In this document: piece by piece, positions 49,215 through 61,749 of the stretch
Position numbering within the stretch: the stretch's first letter is position 1
How the letters are laid out: each line of letters opens with the position of its first letter
Assembly: GCA_930367205.1 (NCBI GenBank)
Contig: OV884009.1
Location: 87,503,189 to 87,567,188, forward strand
DNA: 64,000 bases
Direction: 5' to 3'
DNA from: Acanthosoma haemorrhoidale
Lineage: Eukaryota; Arthropoda; Insecta; Hemiptera; Acanthosomatidae
The notes under the pieces: generated by a model
What the model was told of the DNA's origin: nothing
Database searches by the model: none
What the model saw: only the letters and a program-made list of their open reading frames with translations
Position numbers and translations under genes: made by a program

Positions 49215-50955
49215 TATATCTAGTGAATTCCTGATGAAAGTTTCAGGTTCAAAATGGAGATGACAGTCGGTATCGATTGTAGCTCGTACCTCTCTGGTTT
49301 GTACTACAATTGATTAACAGTAGGTTACATGTGGTTACTCACCTGGTAATTAGTCCTCACAAATAAATACTATAAAGCTACTTGCATGACACCACAAAGT
49401 TTCCTGTTCCTCCTGGGATATCTCCGGAAAATGAACAGTTATTTTTGAGGATGAAGCAAGGTGTGCTGACAACCAGGAAAAATGCAAATAACCAGGCGAT
49501 GCAATCTGTGCAACTGTATCTCTGAGTTTGATTACCCACGCTCGACATACTGCGCTGATTGGCTCAAAACTGGTCATATGATCCATGGTGGATAAACCGA
49601 AAAAGGGTCCATTGTTATTAACGATTTAGGTTCCGATACAAAATAGTAAAACAATTCCCTGCTACACAGTGTTACATTTCCTCAACAGAAAATAATACAA
49701 TCCAATGCAATAAGCTTTAAAATACTAGTTTTATTTAAAATGTACCTTAAATAAAACTATTACAAATTCTATTACAATGAGTACTGTAAACTGGCCTGAG
49801 GTTTTGTGCGAGTAACGTATTAAGTCTTTAAAATATATTTGAATAACATTGAAAACTAATGCATAATGACTCATTTTTCCAAAAAATTAAATATTGGATC
49901 ACTTACGTGGACGATGTAGTGACCTGCTTCACGATAACTGAAATTTAAATTATGCAGTTTCTAATTATATAAATGTTATCAAGAATAATATCAAATTCAC
50001 CACGAAAATAGGAAATAATAATGCTATCAATTTCCTAGACATAACAGTGGATAGGAGTGGAGATATATATGGTTTTCCATCCATTCCTTGATAGAAAGAC
50101 TGAATAAGACATCATTAGAGCCGATAAATTTCAGAAGTGAAGTTAAAATTGACCTCAGTGAAGACCAACATCTGTACTGGTGGGCGAAGCAGGTAAGATT
50201 AGATTTGTTTGGTTTACCAATGGCTGGATCAAATGTCGGCACGACAATTGCCATGCTATTGTCTTCATCAATAAATCTGAGCACCTGATCTCTGCTTCCA
50301 TCTCGAACAACCTATTGTGTCATCGCACCCTCTGCACCTGCATTATTTATATAGATTTTATAGATTTTGGAGATTATATAGGAAATTTTTATGGAAGTAT
50401 GAAACCTTTCACTTCTCTTCATTTGGTATTAGTAAATTTTAGAAGCATACTTTCCAAACTCTGTTGTTCTACTAAATGAGCTAAACTCGTGCTTTTTATT
50501 ATTAAAGGCCCCTGACATCCTCAACATCATCATATTTCACCTTTATATATAGGAATAAAACTAATTTAATTTTAAATATCACAATATATTTGTTTTATTT
50601 TTTCAGGTGGAAGAAGATCACTTGAAGATGGTTTGGTTTTTCATTTTAAAACATTCGGTTTGTCATCTAAACATGAGAGGAGAATCTTAAGCAAGAAACA
50701 ATTAAAAGTATTGAATAGAAAATTGATTGAATAAAAGTTGTCACAAGATCTGACAAGTTGATTGTTTTATTATTGTCGGAATGACACATCTTGACTTCGT
50801 TACCTGAGAACACAAAGTTTTTTGTTCCAAAAAACTTAACTTGACTACCTGAGGATTCGTTTGTTTTGTTTTTTTAAGGTATTACTTTTTTATTTACTTT
50901 TTGAACTAATTATATTTATTATATCTAATGGATTAGATTAATATTGAACTCCTAC
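49215..50955. other. intergenic, nothing recognised
   Basis: Frames here show no known domain. The 85-codon minus frame at 50,027-50,284 and its plus shadow overlap and are unassigned. Confidence 0.3.
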
Positions 50956-50959
50956 ATAT

Positions 50960-51084
50960 TGTAACGTTCTCGTCACATACAGTCAACATCATATACAATC
51001 AAACTTTTGAATCTAATTATGACTCCTTTCAAATTTTTAAGGTTGGATCCTGACAACCAAACTCAAAAAACTAAACAATAATTC
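50960..51084 (-). repeat. 3' LTR segment of the errantivirus-like remnant
   Basis: It matches 52,626-52,756, with a 4-base gap near aatctaatta and about ten substitutions. Similarity stops abruptly after ataattc, suggesting the rest of this LTR has been lost or replaced. Confidence 0.7.
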
Positions 51085-51334
51085 TTAGTTTTGAAATTTA
51101 TAATGGCGTTATGTTTCAATAAAAATCAATCCCTAGGATGTGCTCGTCTTTCATATCAGTTGCTAATAGAAAATTTACTTCAAAATAATTTTCCCCCAAT
51201 TGAATGAAGTGTTATAAAAATTTGTTTATTCATACAGGTGCTCTTTTTGCCTGTTATAGAAATTATGTTAGTTTTACGATCAGTAGTGTTATAAATTCTC
51301 TAAAATTTAGTTTATTTAAAAAATGATCAAAAAA

Positions 51335-51610
51335 ACATTTAGTTGCTGATTATGACCCTGTTCGCCTTTTCTATCATTCTGCTGTTCAAATCCTGAATTT
51401 TGATTATTGTATTGTTGGTCACTATTTCTATAAAAATTTTGAGTTCGATTACAATTATTATCATAACTGTTCTGACCTCTATAATTACCATAATTGTTTT
51501 GATTTTGACCCCCGTCATTCTGATTCTGTTGATTAGATTCGTTTCCCTGTCCAAAATCCTGGTTCTTATCTGAATTGTAACCCTGACTACCTTGTTTACA
51601 CGTATTATTT
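51335..51610 (-). pseudogene. Q/N-rich gag C-terminal remnant
   Basis: In one minus-strand frame the residues are almost only N, Q, G, Y, R, S and D (for example NNYGNYRGQNSYDNN and YRNSDQQYNNQNSGFEQQN). There is no zinc knuckle, as in the Gag tails of many insect errantiviruses. The frame can be followed to about 51,700 with one break. It may be nucleic-acid binding. It could alternatively be plain low complexity. Confidence 0.5.
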
Positions 51611-52625
51611 TATCTTTGCGTCCTATAATTAACCCAGTTTTTGTTATAAAACTTCGTGTTGGAATTTGGATTCCTTAAGTCACTATGGATTGATTGGAAA
51701 TTATACTCAAAATGTGGAATTGTTCAGAAATGGTCTCCACTTTTCTATTGATACACAATTCATATACTTAATTCCCAACATGTCTGCTTAACATGCAGCA
51801 TAAAGTCATTTCATTTAATATTTTTGAGGTAATTATTCTAGTAGAAAAATGTGTCAAATACCCATGTGAATTATGTTTCTTAAAATTTTGGCATATAAAT
51901 TTTTCTTTATTATTATCAGACTACCATTTATACACCTAACATTTGAACAATATGTTCCTAAATCTCCTGAATGTATTCCAATATTTTCGTTACTCTCTTT
52001 TTTTATTTCTACCTGCAATCAAAAGATTCCTCTGAATTGTTTTTGTTCTAAATCCACTAATTTACCATTAATTTTAAGTTTTTCTTGTTTACATTCATTT
52101 TTCTAACAGGGAACTGTCTTGTTCATATGATTTTGTGATTAAAATTTTTTTCAAAAAGTTCAATTTTTTTGTTTATATATACTATTTTTCATCCCATTTT
52201 TTGGCTAAACTATATTTACTGCTCGTTTCGGTTTTAAATATTTCAAAATTATTTTGCAATTTTGTAAATAGGTTTATATTTTTGTTTTAAAAGTTTCAAA
52301 ACTATTTTTAAGTCGTTTTTATTTTATTCAATTTTATTTTCAAGTTTTTCGTCTATTTTATTTAAATTTATTCATTAGTTGTTTCAAAATAGTTTGTACT
52401 TCTGATTTTCTCAAGATAACACTGTCATTTCTGGACTGAATTACTTCAGTGAGATTTTTAAACAAAGGGACGTTTGTGTCATTCCCTGAATGTCCGTTAA
52501 ATTCTGTTCACTCGTTTCCATTGTCTCCCTGTCAACAACAATAAAATCAAAATAAAATTCTGAGTGTTTAGTTCCCATAGTTAGTTATTATTAACAAATT
52601 AAGCCACACTGGTTGGGCACTGCAT

Positions 52626-52756
52626 TGTAACGTTCTTGTCACATACAGGCAACATCATATACAATCAAACATTTGAATCTAATTAAAATTGACTCTTTTC
52701 AAATTTTTAAGGATGGATTCTGACAACCAAACACTCACAAAACTAAAAAATAATTC
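52626..52756 (-). repeat. 5' LTR segment of the errantivirus-like remnant
   Basis: It pairs with 50,960-51,084. The putative primer-binding site lies immediately to its left on the + strand coordinates (about 52,603-52,625). Confidence 0.7.
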
Positions 52757-52759
52757 CAC

Positions 52760-53750
52760 TTAAATCATTTTTACAAACTTACAAAACCTTTACGGTTTAG
52801 GAATTTATGTAACTTTAAAGCACATGTCCACATTGTGGCTGTGAGTATTTATATTTCAAAGAAGGGCATTTGTATTTTGAGTACTCACAATAACCGTCTT
52901 GAAATTCACAAATTGTTTCTTGATTAAATTATAATGGCGAGAAAAGAATTCCTTCACTTTTGTTCAGGTTCTGTTCACCTGAGTTCATCCAAACGTACTG
53001 ACACCTCCATCCTTTCCAATACATCACTGCTCCGCATTATTCACACTAATCGCAAATAGGAAGGTCCTTGCGTAGCAATGTGAACGCCTTGGCGCTTCGG
53101 GAGTAGAAACAAAAATTTAACGAACCTGACCTTGCATGTCAATATCATAATACTCTGCATAATGGTTGGTTCATGCTTCAAGAAAGTAGTCTCTGCAACG
53201 TCATGAACTTTCCCGCAAATATTTGAATTTCACTCAAATATATTTGAGTTGTTTAAAATTTCACAATTTATATTTTTAATAAATTTAAATAATTTATTTT
53301 ATTATATAATTAAATAATAATTTAAATCTTCTAAACTAATAAAATTCCTATTTCAGGTTTTAAAACAATTCTTTCCCTTAAAACCTTAAAAATAAAGTTA
53401 CAATATAAATAGATATACACATCCTTCAAAACAGCAAATATTATTATCATAAAAATAAAGCAAGACAAATAGTTATTTCATGAAAAAGCAAAGAACAATG
53501 AAAAAAATGACAATGAGGTGTTATTATTAATTAAATTTACTAATTAGAATTAAGTAAACTTTCATGAACAGTATTGGTGCTAGGTTAGATCTGATTGCTG
53601 TTTTATATTTTTTTCTGTCAAAAACAGTTTATTTATCAGATTTTAGTCAATGATAATAAACAAATGTTTTGTATAATTAAAATTTTACTGTAATGAGATC
53701 TGTATTATTTTAATAAATTGAATATCTGATACTCATAGTAGATTATATTC
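52760..53750. other. possible LTR outer part and gene 2 upstream region
   Basis: 52,760-53,150 may be the U3 part of the LTR (cctttacggtttaggaattt, then gttcaggttctgttcacctg). The rest to 53,750 is very AT-rich, without a core promoter that I can identify. Confidence 0.35.
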
Positions 53751-53753
53751 CAG

Positions 53754-53964
53754 GATATAAACATATTCAAAAGAATGAAGTTAATAGTTAAAAATAATGC
53801 TGGAGAAACAGTCTCCATTCAGATAAAATCAAATGAAACATTCTTGGATCTTAAAGAAAGAGTGGAAGAAGAGGCAGGCATCAGTTTGGATTTGAAAGAC
53901 ATTGCATTAAAAGGGAAAAAAATTACCGAATCTCAGCGAGTAATGGAATATTTTTTATCTTATG
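53754..53964 (+). CDS. Ubl-THAP-ZAD gene, exon with ubiquitin-like segment
   Basis: The ATG at 53,775 opens MKLIVKNNAGETVSIQI, followed by FLDLKERVEEEAG and LKGKKI. This is the beta-hairpin, helix and beta order of a ubiquitin fold (compare MQIFVKTLTGKT in ubiquitin). 63 codons plus one base precede the donor gtaagt. A splice acceptor-like tattccag ends at 53,753 and the seven codons before the ATG are also open. The ATG may therefore be the true start after a 5'-UTR intron, or an internal methionine. I favour the start, because ubiquitin-like domains usually begin at the methionine. The exon stops before the position of the fifth strand and diglycine tail of ubiquitin, and the next exon does not supply them. 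A conjugatable modifier is therefore unlikely. Confidence 0.72.
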
Positions 53965-54814
53965 GTAAGTATTCAAAGATAATATCATAACTTTAACTTT
54001 TTATTGCTGTGTTTCGGGATGGTGATTGAATGATATTAAAAATAATTGTAAATTATCTATTGTGTACTTAGTTATTTACTGTGTTAACAAAAATATCTTT
54101 TGTGCACTTAGTAGTAGAGCCAGGTGACAGCTATGGTGACATCCTTCAGTTGGCCTTGCCTCATCAGAGGGTGTCAAACCATGTGTATCATTTTTTTTAA
54201 AAGAATTAAATTTAGTTTTGATACTATGTTGATTTTAAGACATTTTGATATAAACATGTTTTGTTCTTAAAATAGACAAACACCTAGAGAGTCATATTAT
54301 GATAACCGTGGAATCACCAATGTGTTTATTTCCTATTCCATATGTTATTTAATTCAGTTTCTTTTCTATTGCACACAAGTTCAAACAATATTATAGCATT
54401 ATATAAACTTACAAATATTACACACGATCTCATATCATCGAATCCACTATTCGTACTGAATATAAGAGGGAATCAATTCAATCAAAATAATATTATTTCA
54501 TAGCAAGATATGGAAGTACCTTATAGAACGGCATTTAATGTAATATGTAATGTTAAATTTCCACATATTCTTTCTAACCTGTCTGGTTTTAGAATTGGAT
54601 ATAGGTGTGGCACATAACCTATAATTGGTTTTGAAACCCCCAGTAAAACTTATCAATAAATTTAATTATTGTTTGTTCAAAATGGCAATGATCTCATCTT
54701 ATAAACCTTTAGGGTACTACCATTTAATTTATAAATGGATCAATTTGTCATAATTCATCCATTCAGGTGTACTCAGTTAAGTACAGACCCCATCTTTAAA
54801 AGGTTCCCAGGAAA

Positions 54815-55203
<389 letters not shown>

Positions 55204-55209
55204 CCACCC

Positions 55210-56030
55210 CCAACTCGGCGTAGAGGTGACAGAAACAAGGGAGCGCTGAGTCTTAAAGACAAATCTAACTAATGAGTCCCACTCAGAAACCCCCATACAT
55301 CACACAGCTATAGTCAAAATGAGGGAGGATATGGGGATTTGACATGTTGGCAGTGGGAGCAGAGGGTGAGGGTGATGGAATAGTTTCAGGGTACCTATTG
55401 ACCGATGAGAAAGTTAGGAGGTATGTTGGTTCCAAGAGAGGGTTTGTTCAATAGTTATCCCTAGGCTTTCAGGACCAGTAGGTGATGCAATGGTTATTAA
55501 GGGTTATAGCGAGATATTGGCAAAGGAGCTGAGGAGGAAACTGGAGCTTATCCTGGTTGCCCAGGAACTGATTCGATCTAGGTCTCCCTGAATCTTGGCG
55601 AACACAGCTGAAAAATGAGAGAGAGTAAAAGATAAATAGATTTGGGTGTTGTAACCGCACAGGGTGTTAACAGTGCTGCCGGACCTGATAGTCATCTACA
55701 AACCTGTAGTGTCTTTGAGCAACCTCATGCCTTCTTAGCACATCCCTGATCTAACATATCTACAAAGCCAGCCGGGGATGTAAAGTAAAGGTTTTTAGGG
55801 GTGCTTGGGCATTGAGGATATTAAGCAGGTTGGCAGAAAGCATGTACACCATGGAGTCAATTGTGGAGCAGGAGTAAATAGTAGGCTTCGAGATCTGGTA
55901 GAATGTTATCAGAGGTTAGGGCATCCAGATTGTGGCAGGTTTTGGGAGGATGGGGTCTGAATATGATAGGAAATTTGGATTAGGTCATGAGTGGACAGGA
56001 CTTGCTTGCTTAACTAAGCTGTGATTCATA
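55210..56030 (-). mobile_element. jockey-type LINE fragment with FVDD box
   Basis: The minus strand shows, in order, NILNAQAPLKTFTLHPR (end of the endonuclease-linker, near 55,800), FVDDYQVR (RT catalytic box variant, near 55,690), AKIQGDLDRISSWATRISSS (after-box region, 55,530-55,590) and TIEQTLSWNQHTS (thumb, near 55,430). The RT fingers between linker and FVDD are missing, a deletion of several hundred bases. It is antisense to the host gene. Confidence 0.68.
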
Positions 56031-56400
56031 ATTATGTGATATCATTTGGTAATTGTTTTTGTGAAAATACTTTAGAATACATGTTAATAATGTCCATCTA
56101 GTATACATTTTAATAATTGTTGTTTGTCAGTAGTAATGATTGTATGTCAATGATGATAGCTTAATATTCTTAATATATGCATACCTGTATGGCCATGAGT
56201 TACTGATTTTACAAAAAAAAAAAAAATTGTTGTAATTTGCAAGTGATATATGTAATAGTATAGATATATGTAAATATTTATTAAGTTTATAGGATAGCCT
56301 GCCTTACCTGCATTGACTGGGAGTACGCAGAGACGTAAAGCCCAACTAAATGCAGAATTACTCCTAGAATGCACCTTCAAATTGTAGTCTTATTTATTCT
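56030..56400. other. intron remainder of gene 2
   Basis: AT-rich. A short open frame here has no recognisable content. Confidence 0.35.
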
Positions 56401-56412
56401 TTTTTTTAATAG

Positions 56413-56527
56413 GGGAGTCAGAAGATGAACCACCCACGAATGTTTATTGTGCTGTACCAGGTTGTAAAAATACTAAAGCAGTGAATCCTGAAAAAGTATT
56501 TTTTGAATTTCCTTCTGAAGAAATCAG
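56413..56527 (+). CDS. Ubl-THAP-ZAD gene, exon with first half of THAP zinc domain
   Basis: The exon completes a glycine codon from the previous exon (phase 1 to phase 1). It encodes a short acidic linker (ESEDEPPTN) and then YCAVPGCKNTKAV, the first cysteine pair of a C2CH THAP finger, followed by VFFEFPSEEI. The acceptor is a T-rich tract ending aatag, and the donor is gtaatc. It ends with two bases of an arginine codon. THAP domains bind DNA and often derive from P-element-type transposases; here the domain sits in a spliced host-like gene. Confidence 0.8.
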
Positions 56528-57558
56528 GTAATCATTGTTTAGTTAATTGCATTGTTTTCTTTTTACCATTCCAATTATTTACCAAAAGGTAATTACTGAA
56601 TTAAGTTAAGAAAAGACTGAAAAAAACCTGACTATTCAATTGCCCAATGTAACCAACCAGTCTTGTTTGGACATAGTTTCACTTATTTTTTATTGTTCAG
56701 GGTTTTTAATGAGCATGAAACACCACTTTGATTTGTCGATAGCATTCAATTTCAAATATTTAATGCTTAAAAATGCCATATGTTATCCATTATTGTTTAT
56801 TATACTACAACTCTGTATGCTGTATGTGTATTCTTGTGGTTATGTTTGGTAAAACTATGTGGATAGTTTTTTCAACTTTCTGTATTTTCTTTTTACTTTC
56901 TTTGGAAAAATAATGGGTTTGTCTTGTGTTTTACACTGATAAATGCATTTTGCCACAAATTATTTCATCTTCATTATTAACTACGTATTTACTACACATT
57001 ATGTATTATGTTGGCCAGACAATCTTTTATGTTAATATGAATTATTCTTTGAGGATTATAACCTAATAACAATAAAGACATTTACATTTTACAGCACTAA
57101 TGGCTCATCGAAAATGTAAGGGAACTTAAATTTGATTGGCCTATACATAAAATTCACTCTAAAATTTTAAAATAATCTGGGCCAAAATGCTATTGATTTT
57201 AAGGATGAATAAAATTAAACCTGTGTACTACTGCTTACCACTTCATTATCCAGAATGTAGATTTTCAGCATCACTTCTGTTAAGTGTAATCCAGGAACTA
57301 AATTAAGTTATAATTTTATCCAATCCCTACATGAATAATTCTTGTTTGTTTTATTGGATTTACGAGAATTATTTACATTTGGATCTTCAACGCTCGGGAA
57401 TATGTTTTTACACCATTCATTATGTGTGATCATCATGCCCAATTCAACAGCTAGTCTGTAATTAGAAAATAAATTAAAATGAATATTTATGAGATTGTTC
57501 ATTGTATATTTGACCTATGGTGTTTTGTTTTTTTCCTTAACATACGATTACTTGCTAG
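56528..57558 (+). other. intron of gene 2, nothing recognised
   Basis: AT-rich intron of 1,031 bases between the two THAP exons (donor gtaatc, acceptor cttgctag). No transposon motifs. Confidence 0.6.
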
Positions 57559-57854
57559 ATGCCATCAGTGGGTGTTATATTGTCAACGTTTAAATGTGGG
57601 ACCTGGAAAAAAACGTTTAAGTTTGACATCTGAATCAACAATTTGCAGTGATCATTTCAGACCAGATCAGTTTGTGAAAAACACTAATACATTATTGAAA
57701 CGAACAGCCGTACCTTGTGTTAAAGTTTTCCCATCTGATAAAATGTTAAATCTGGATATTCAGTTCAATGAGTTTGATGGTCATGAATCTCCTAGGAATT
57801 ATGAAAATGACAATAGCACATTCTTTTACGAAGAACCTGAAGATTCTAAAAAAG
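57559..57854 (+). CDS. Ubl-THAP-ZAD gene, exon with second half of THAP domain
   Basis: The exon finishes the split arginine codon and encodes the conserved THAP tryptophan (CHQWVLYCQRLN), the C-x2-H pair in ICSDHF and the closing AVP motif (LLKRTAVPC). Counting from residue 81 to 131, 49 residues separate the cysteine pairs, within the THAP range. After the domain come about 45 acidic, low-complexity residues. The exon ends one base into a glycine codon before gtaata. All THAP signature positions I know are present, so the domain looks intact. Confidence 0.82.
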
Positions 57855-58089
57855 GTAATAAATAATTATTTTTTATTTGAAAATATTTTATAAACCTGAT
57901 AACCACAAGCTTTAGCGTTAATCTTAATTTAACTCAATGGTAACAAACCCAGCAACTTCCTCAAGGTCGGCCCCAACAATAAGTATAGCACCAGTAACTA
58001 TTCTCTTCAACAATACTATACTAGAAACACATCAGCCTTTAATCAACCCCACCTCAGCACCTAGGTATTACACTTCTGTTACTAGATTC

Positions 58090-60490
58090 TGACACCCCTA
58101 ACACCGACCTACTTATCCTCATATCCCCCCCTCCACCCAAACATGATAGTTCCACCCTACAAACATCTATCCATTCTACTATGGAACTCCAATGACCTTC
58201 TTTGACACTAGAACAAACTTACAATACTACAAACCAGAAACATTGACCCCTACCTCCCTCCTCCAATGCTTTAAAAACTGCTTTGTAACCCATTACTCTT
58301 TTACTCGCGCCTCTATCTCCATTTCATCTGTGTACTGCCCTCCAAATAAAGCTGTTATTGCAAGAGGAAATTTCAATCCCGAACATTTAACATTTGTACC
58401 ATTGTAGAACCTCGAACTCCTGGAGGAGCATCTTGAGGTTTACCCTTACATCTCTGACATAGGCACCTATTACATAACCCCTGATCTGAACAATGGTCTT
58501 TCCAACTTATCCAACCTATTTTACCTATCCTCTGACCTCAGCTCTATCCTTTCATTCAACAATGATATCAATCCATATTACAACCAAAGACCCTGTCTTA
58601 TTAAAGGTCTAGTTGATTGTATGTCATTCCAGAATAACATTGATTCCTCTCTTGACTTTCACTCCCCACTCAAAACTCAGGAGGACATAGGTGATGCTGT
58701 GTACAAGATCTCAAGACTGCAGTTCAAACCAGTGTACTTAAATGAACCATGCAGATGCCCCACTTAAACAAACAAACAGACAAGCCTTGCCAGTGCCTCT
58801 TTTCCCTCTGACAAAGAGGGGAAGAAATTAAATCAACTTTCTCCTTACCCATTCAACAAAAGACGATTGAACGAACTCACAAGGAATTACTTCAGGAAGA
58901 ATTACAAAAAAATATGCAACAAAACTTTCACAGAATTTACTAACTGACTGATTCCTGCTGACCTGTCACTATGCTCAGCTACCAAAAGAATCTTATCATT
59001 ACCCAACACTATAAAAACACAAACCTTTGTTTGTATTTCACTCCTCACACTCCACTATCTATAAATTCCATTGCATAGTTGATTTCACTTCCTCCTCATT
59101 TGAGAAGAAAGAGTATTGCCCAATTGTATTTCTTAGCTCTTTGATCGACTATTGCACTGGGGCTTACCCCATAAACTAAAAGATAACCTTCCTTCCACTA
59201 ACTAGCTCATCACTTACTGAAAGATATTTCAGTGTATCCTATACTTCTTCCACATCCGCCATATTTATGCAACTTGCCTGGTGTACCCTAGGATGGGGTA
59301 CTTTATCCTTTCCTGTTCCTTCTGGACTCGCGATATGCCTACTTATCCTGCAACCCCCCTCAATGAATTAACTGATGGCAGTCATTCTCTCTTCCAATCC
59401 TGACCCCATTGTCGCTTTCTCAGCTTTGCAGGAACACCTTCCCCTTTTAGAATCTTGGCTCTCCTAATACAGATTCGAAGTGAATGCTGATATTATCTCT
59501 CTGGGATAATCAGTACCTGGAATAACTTGTGAAATTGATTTTGCATATAAAATTAACCTGTTTTATTTACATGATTTCACAGTTGTGACAAACAAGAACA
59601 AGTTTCTACAATCTTTATAATATTTAATTTTTGAGACATACTGATATAACTGGCTCAATTTGACACATCTTAATTTAATAAAAACATTATCTTTGCTTAA
59701 CCTAGATAAACACAATGTACATGCCCCGTACTCAGTTTATGGTGTTCCAGATTCATGGTTTCTGCAGGACTACTATATTAAAAACACTAATAATCACATC
59801 AACAACAATGCCTTCCGGCCGGCATACTTTTTTCGCTAAACCTCTGAATCTACTGTAGCCTTCTAGACTAGTTGGTTTCCTTGTTGACCTTGTTAATGTC
59901 ACTGCTATGTCACAACACGTTGAGTCCTCTCGTGCCACATTCTCACTCCACCACTCATCCTGTCCTCTAGCTTTGCTTTTGAACCAACCCATTCCTATTA
60001 AATCCTAGACCACCTATCTAGTAATTACTCTAGAAAAGTGACTAAATTGGGACCCCCTCATCTCATCCAAATGACAAGAAACTATCATACGATTCTTCGT
60101 ACTGCTCCTTCACCTCATGGACAATCATTCAAAAATAATAATAGAAAACGAGAGGCTGATTTACACAATGATAGTTCAATATACCAGGTCATATGGGATA
60201 TAGAAGTATGAGGGGGTCAGCCAAGCCCTCCAATATTCTTCGCATCCAATCCAGAATCCTCAAGATAGCCAGTGCTCCCTTCTATATCAACAACCGTACC
60301 CTTCTAACTAATCTCAACATCCCATTCATTCAAGACGTTAGCCACCTCCCGCTCCTGAACTTCCCATCCTGCCTCCCTAGCCTCCTAATCCATATGCTAA
60401 TGCTCTAAACTCCCATCTCATCCCAGGCAACCCAGAGCGACACCTAAAGTAGAGGTGACCTCGCAACCTCCTCCGATTTTAAGGTTATAT
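58090..60490 (+). mobile_element. jockey-type LINE remnant, endonuclease to C-terminus
   Basis: Frames give RASISISSVYCPPNKAV (endonuclease block, 58,310-58,350) and TYYITPDLNNGLSNL with LSSDLSSILSFNNDINP (SDH-type block, 58,460-58,570). Next is KRRLNELTRNYFRKNYKK (linker, 58,860-58,910), then FDRLLHWGLPHKLKDNLPS (RT, 59,140-59,195). After it come RDMPTYPATPLNELTDGSHS and SSNPDPIVAFSALQEHLP (around the degraded catalytic box, 59,330-59,450). The C-terminal blocks RIQSRILKIASAPFYINNRT and LNIPFIQDVSHL (60,240-60,345) follow, and the element ends near ERHLK and RGDLATSSDF at about 60,430-60,478. The reading frame breaks often, and 59,510-60,130 looks foreign or scrambled. Confidence 0.78.
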
Positions 60491-60717
60491 TCCATACTTG
60501 GCCATTACCAAGACTTTCTGTTTAATCGAACTTTATCCATTTAATCAACTTTAATAATTTTATTTTATCATATTAATTAAATCCATCATAAAATAACACT
60601 ACAATATATTATATGATCTATATAGTTAAATTAAATTTTGTAAATCAAATTTAGTAAACAAATAATTATTTAGTTAAATGTTATTTTAATGTTGATGATT
60701 TTTTATTTTATTTTTAG

Positions 60718-60839
60718 GAATCAGTCTTCGTTTATGTCGTCTCTGTGCTACATCTAGTGATGAGTTTTATTTTATATTTGATGAAGTCGGGAGAGAATTG
60801 AAAATCGCTGAGAAGATAAACTTATGTTTACCAATTGAA
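60718..60839 (+). CDS. Ubl-THAP-ZAD gene, exon with start of ZAD domain
   Basis: Two bases complete the glycine codon, followed by 40 codons. LRLCRLCATSSDEFYFIFDE is the first cysteine pair and following strand of a zinc-finger-associated domain (ZAD), a dimerisation module common in insect C2H2 zinc-finger transcription factors. The acceptor is ttatttttag and the donor gtgagt, phase 0. The second ZAD cysteine pair and any C2H2 fingers would be in later exons. I could not find them before 64,000, so the gene probably continues beyond the window. 241 residues are visible in total. Confidence 0.75.
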
Positions 60840-61189
60840 GTGAGTTCTTCACTAATAAAATATAAAACTAAATTTAAAGTGTCTAATAATAACAATGATT
60901 ATATAATTGAAGTGATAAGCAGCTTGAACTAGACTAAAAGTTCCGACTTGATTGTGTGCCACATGGTGTTGGTGGGTCGAGAAGGAAAATGAGTAGACAA
61001 GTTGTGGTTGTGTATTTTAAAATTAAGACTTAATTCTGCCACATGGTCCCCTAAGAATAACAATGAGGTACAAATAAATATGTCTAGCTGACAAAATTAC
61101 TCTGATATGGTTATTTCAGTTATACGCTGACTTCTAACTGTAGAAACCCAGCTTTGATTTCTGGCTTCTTATAAGTTTAGTATGTATTT

Positions 61190-61745
61190 ATTGTTGTGAT
61201 ATTTAGTGTTATGATTTTTTGGCTGTGTTTTAATATAAACTTCAAATGAGCAAAGCATAAAAATCCGAAACAACTGAATGGCCAATGCCATCAAAAAATC
61301 CGGAAGGCAGCGGAAGGTTATAAAAGGCGGGGTTCAAGACGGACTCGTGCTCTTTTCATCCGATCCTGCACAAGAGACGCAACAATGACACTCTGGCACA
61401 CAAGACCCGACAGATATGCATACCATAAGGCCGGCTCCCACGTAATCTCACACGCTACGCATAGAGCGGGGACGCTGAAGAGGACAATACCAACATCCGA
61501 AGAATGTACATCGAAATACTGGCCAGTATGATGTTAATAGTAATTAATGTAATTTTGAATTCAGTATCATTATCAGTATAACTTATAAAAATAACAGTAT
61601 CATTATCAGTATAGCGTTATATAGTAATTGGGTAAATTTAGATTATTTTGGTTAATGATAAGTTTTTGGATTGTAAATTAATGGTTGTTTATATATTAAA
61701 TTTTGGATAAAATGTGTGTGAATAAACAATTATTCCTATTACCAG
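61190..61745 (+). repeat. possible solo LTR with TATA box
   Basis: A locally GC-richer block contains ggttataaaaggcggggttc followed about 25 bases later by gactcgtgctcttttcatcc, arranged like an LTR core promoter. It ends with gtgaataaacaattattcc, a poly(A)-signal-like end. A duplicated word cagtatcattatcagtata (61,562 and 61,597) lies inside. No partner LTR or target duplication was found. Confidence 0.4.
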
Positions 61746-61749
61746 AATT

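Larger units (their letters stand above)
50960..52756 (-). mobile_element. errantivirus/gypsy-like LTR element remnant, minus orientation
   Basis: Direct copies of about 125-130 bases begin with tgtaacgttctcgtcacata at 50,960 and tgtaacgttcttgtcacata at 52,626, roughly 90 percent identical by eye. They are the 3'-terminal parts of two LTRs. Just inside the right copy, the minus strand reads gtgcccaaccagtgtggc, reminiscent of the gypsy primer-binding site (TGGCGCCCAAC). Between them only about 1.5 kb remains, so pol and env are gone. The right LTR probably extends some way beyond 52,756, with its outer edge undefined. Confidence 0.65.

Noticed and set aside
57479..57865. A separate 128-residue THAP-like gene starting at 57,479
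   Set aside because: The first 27 codons lie before a splice acceptor and lack the first THAP cysteine pair, which is supplied in frame by the exon at 56,413.
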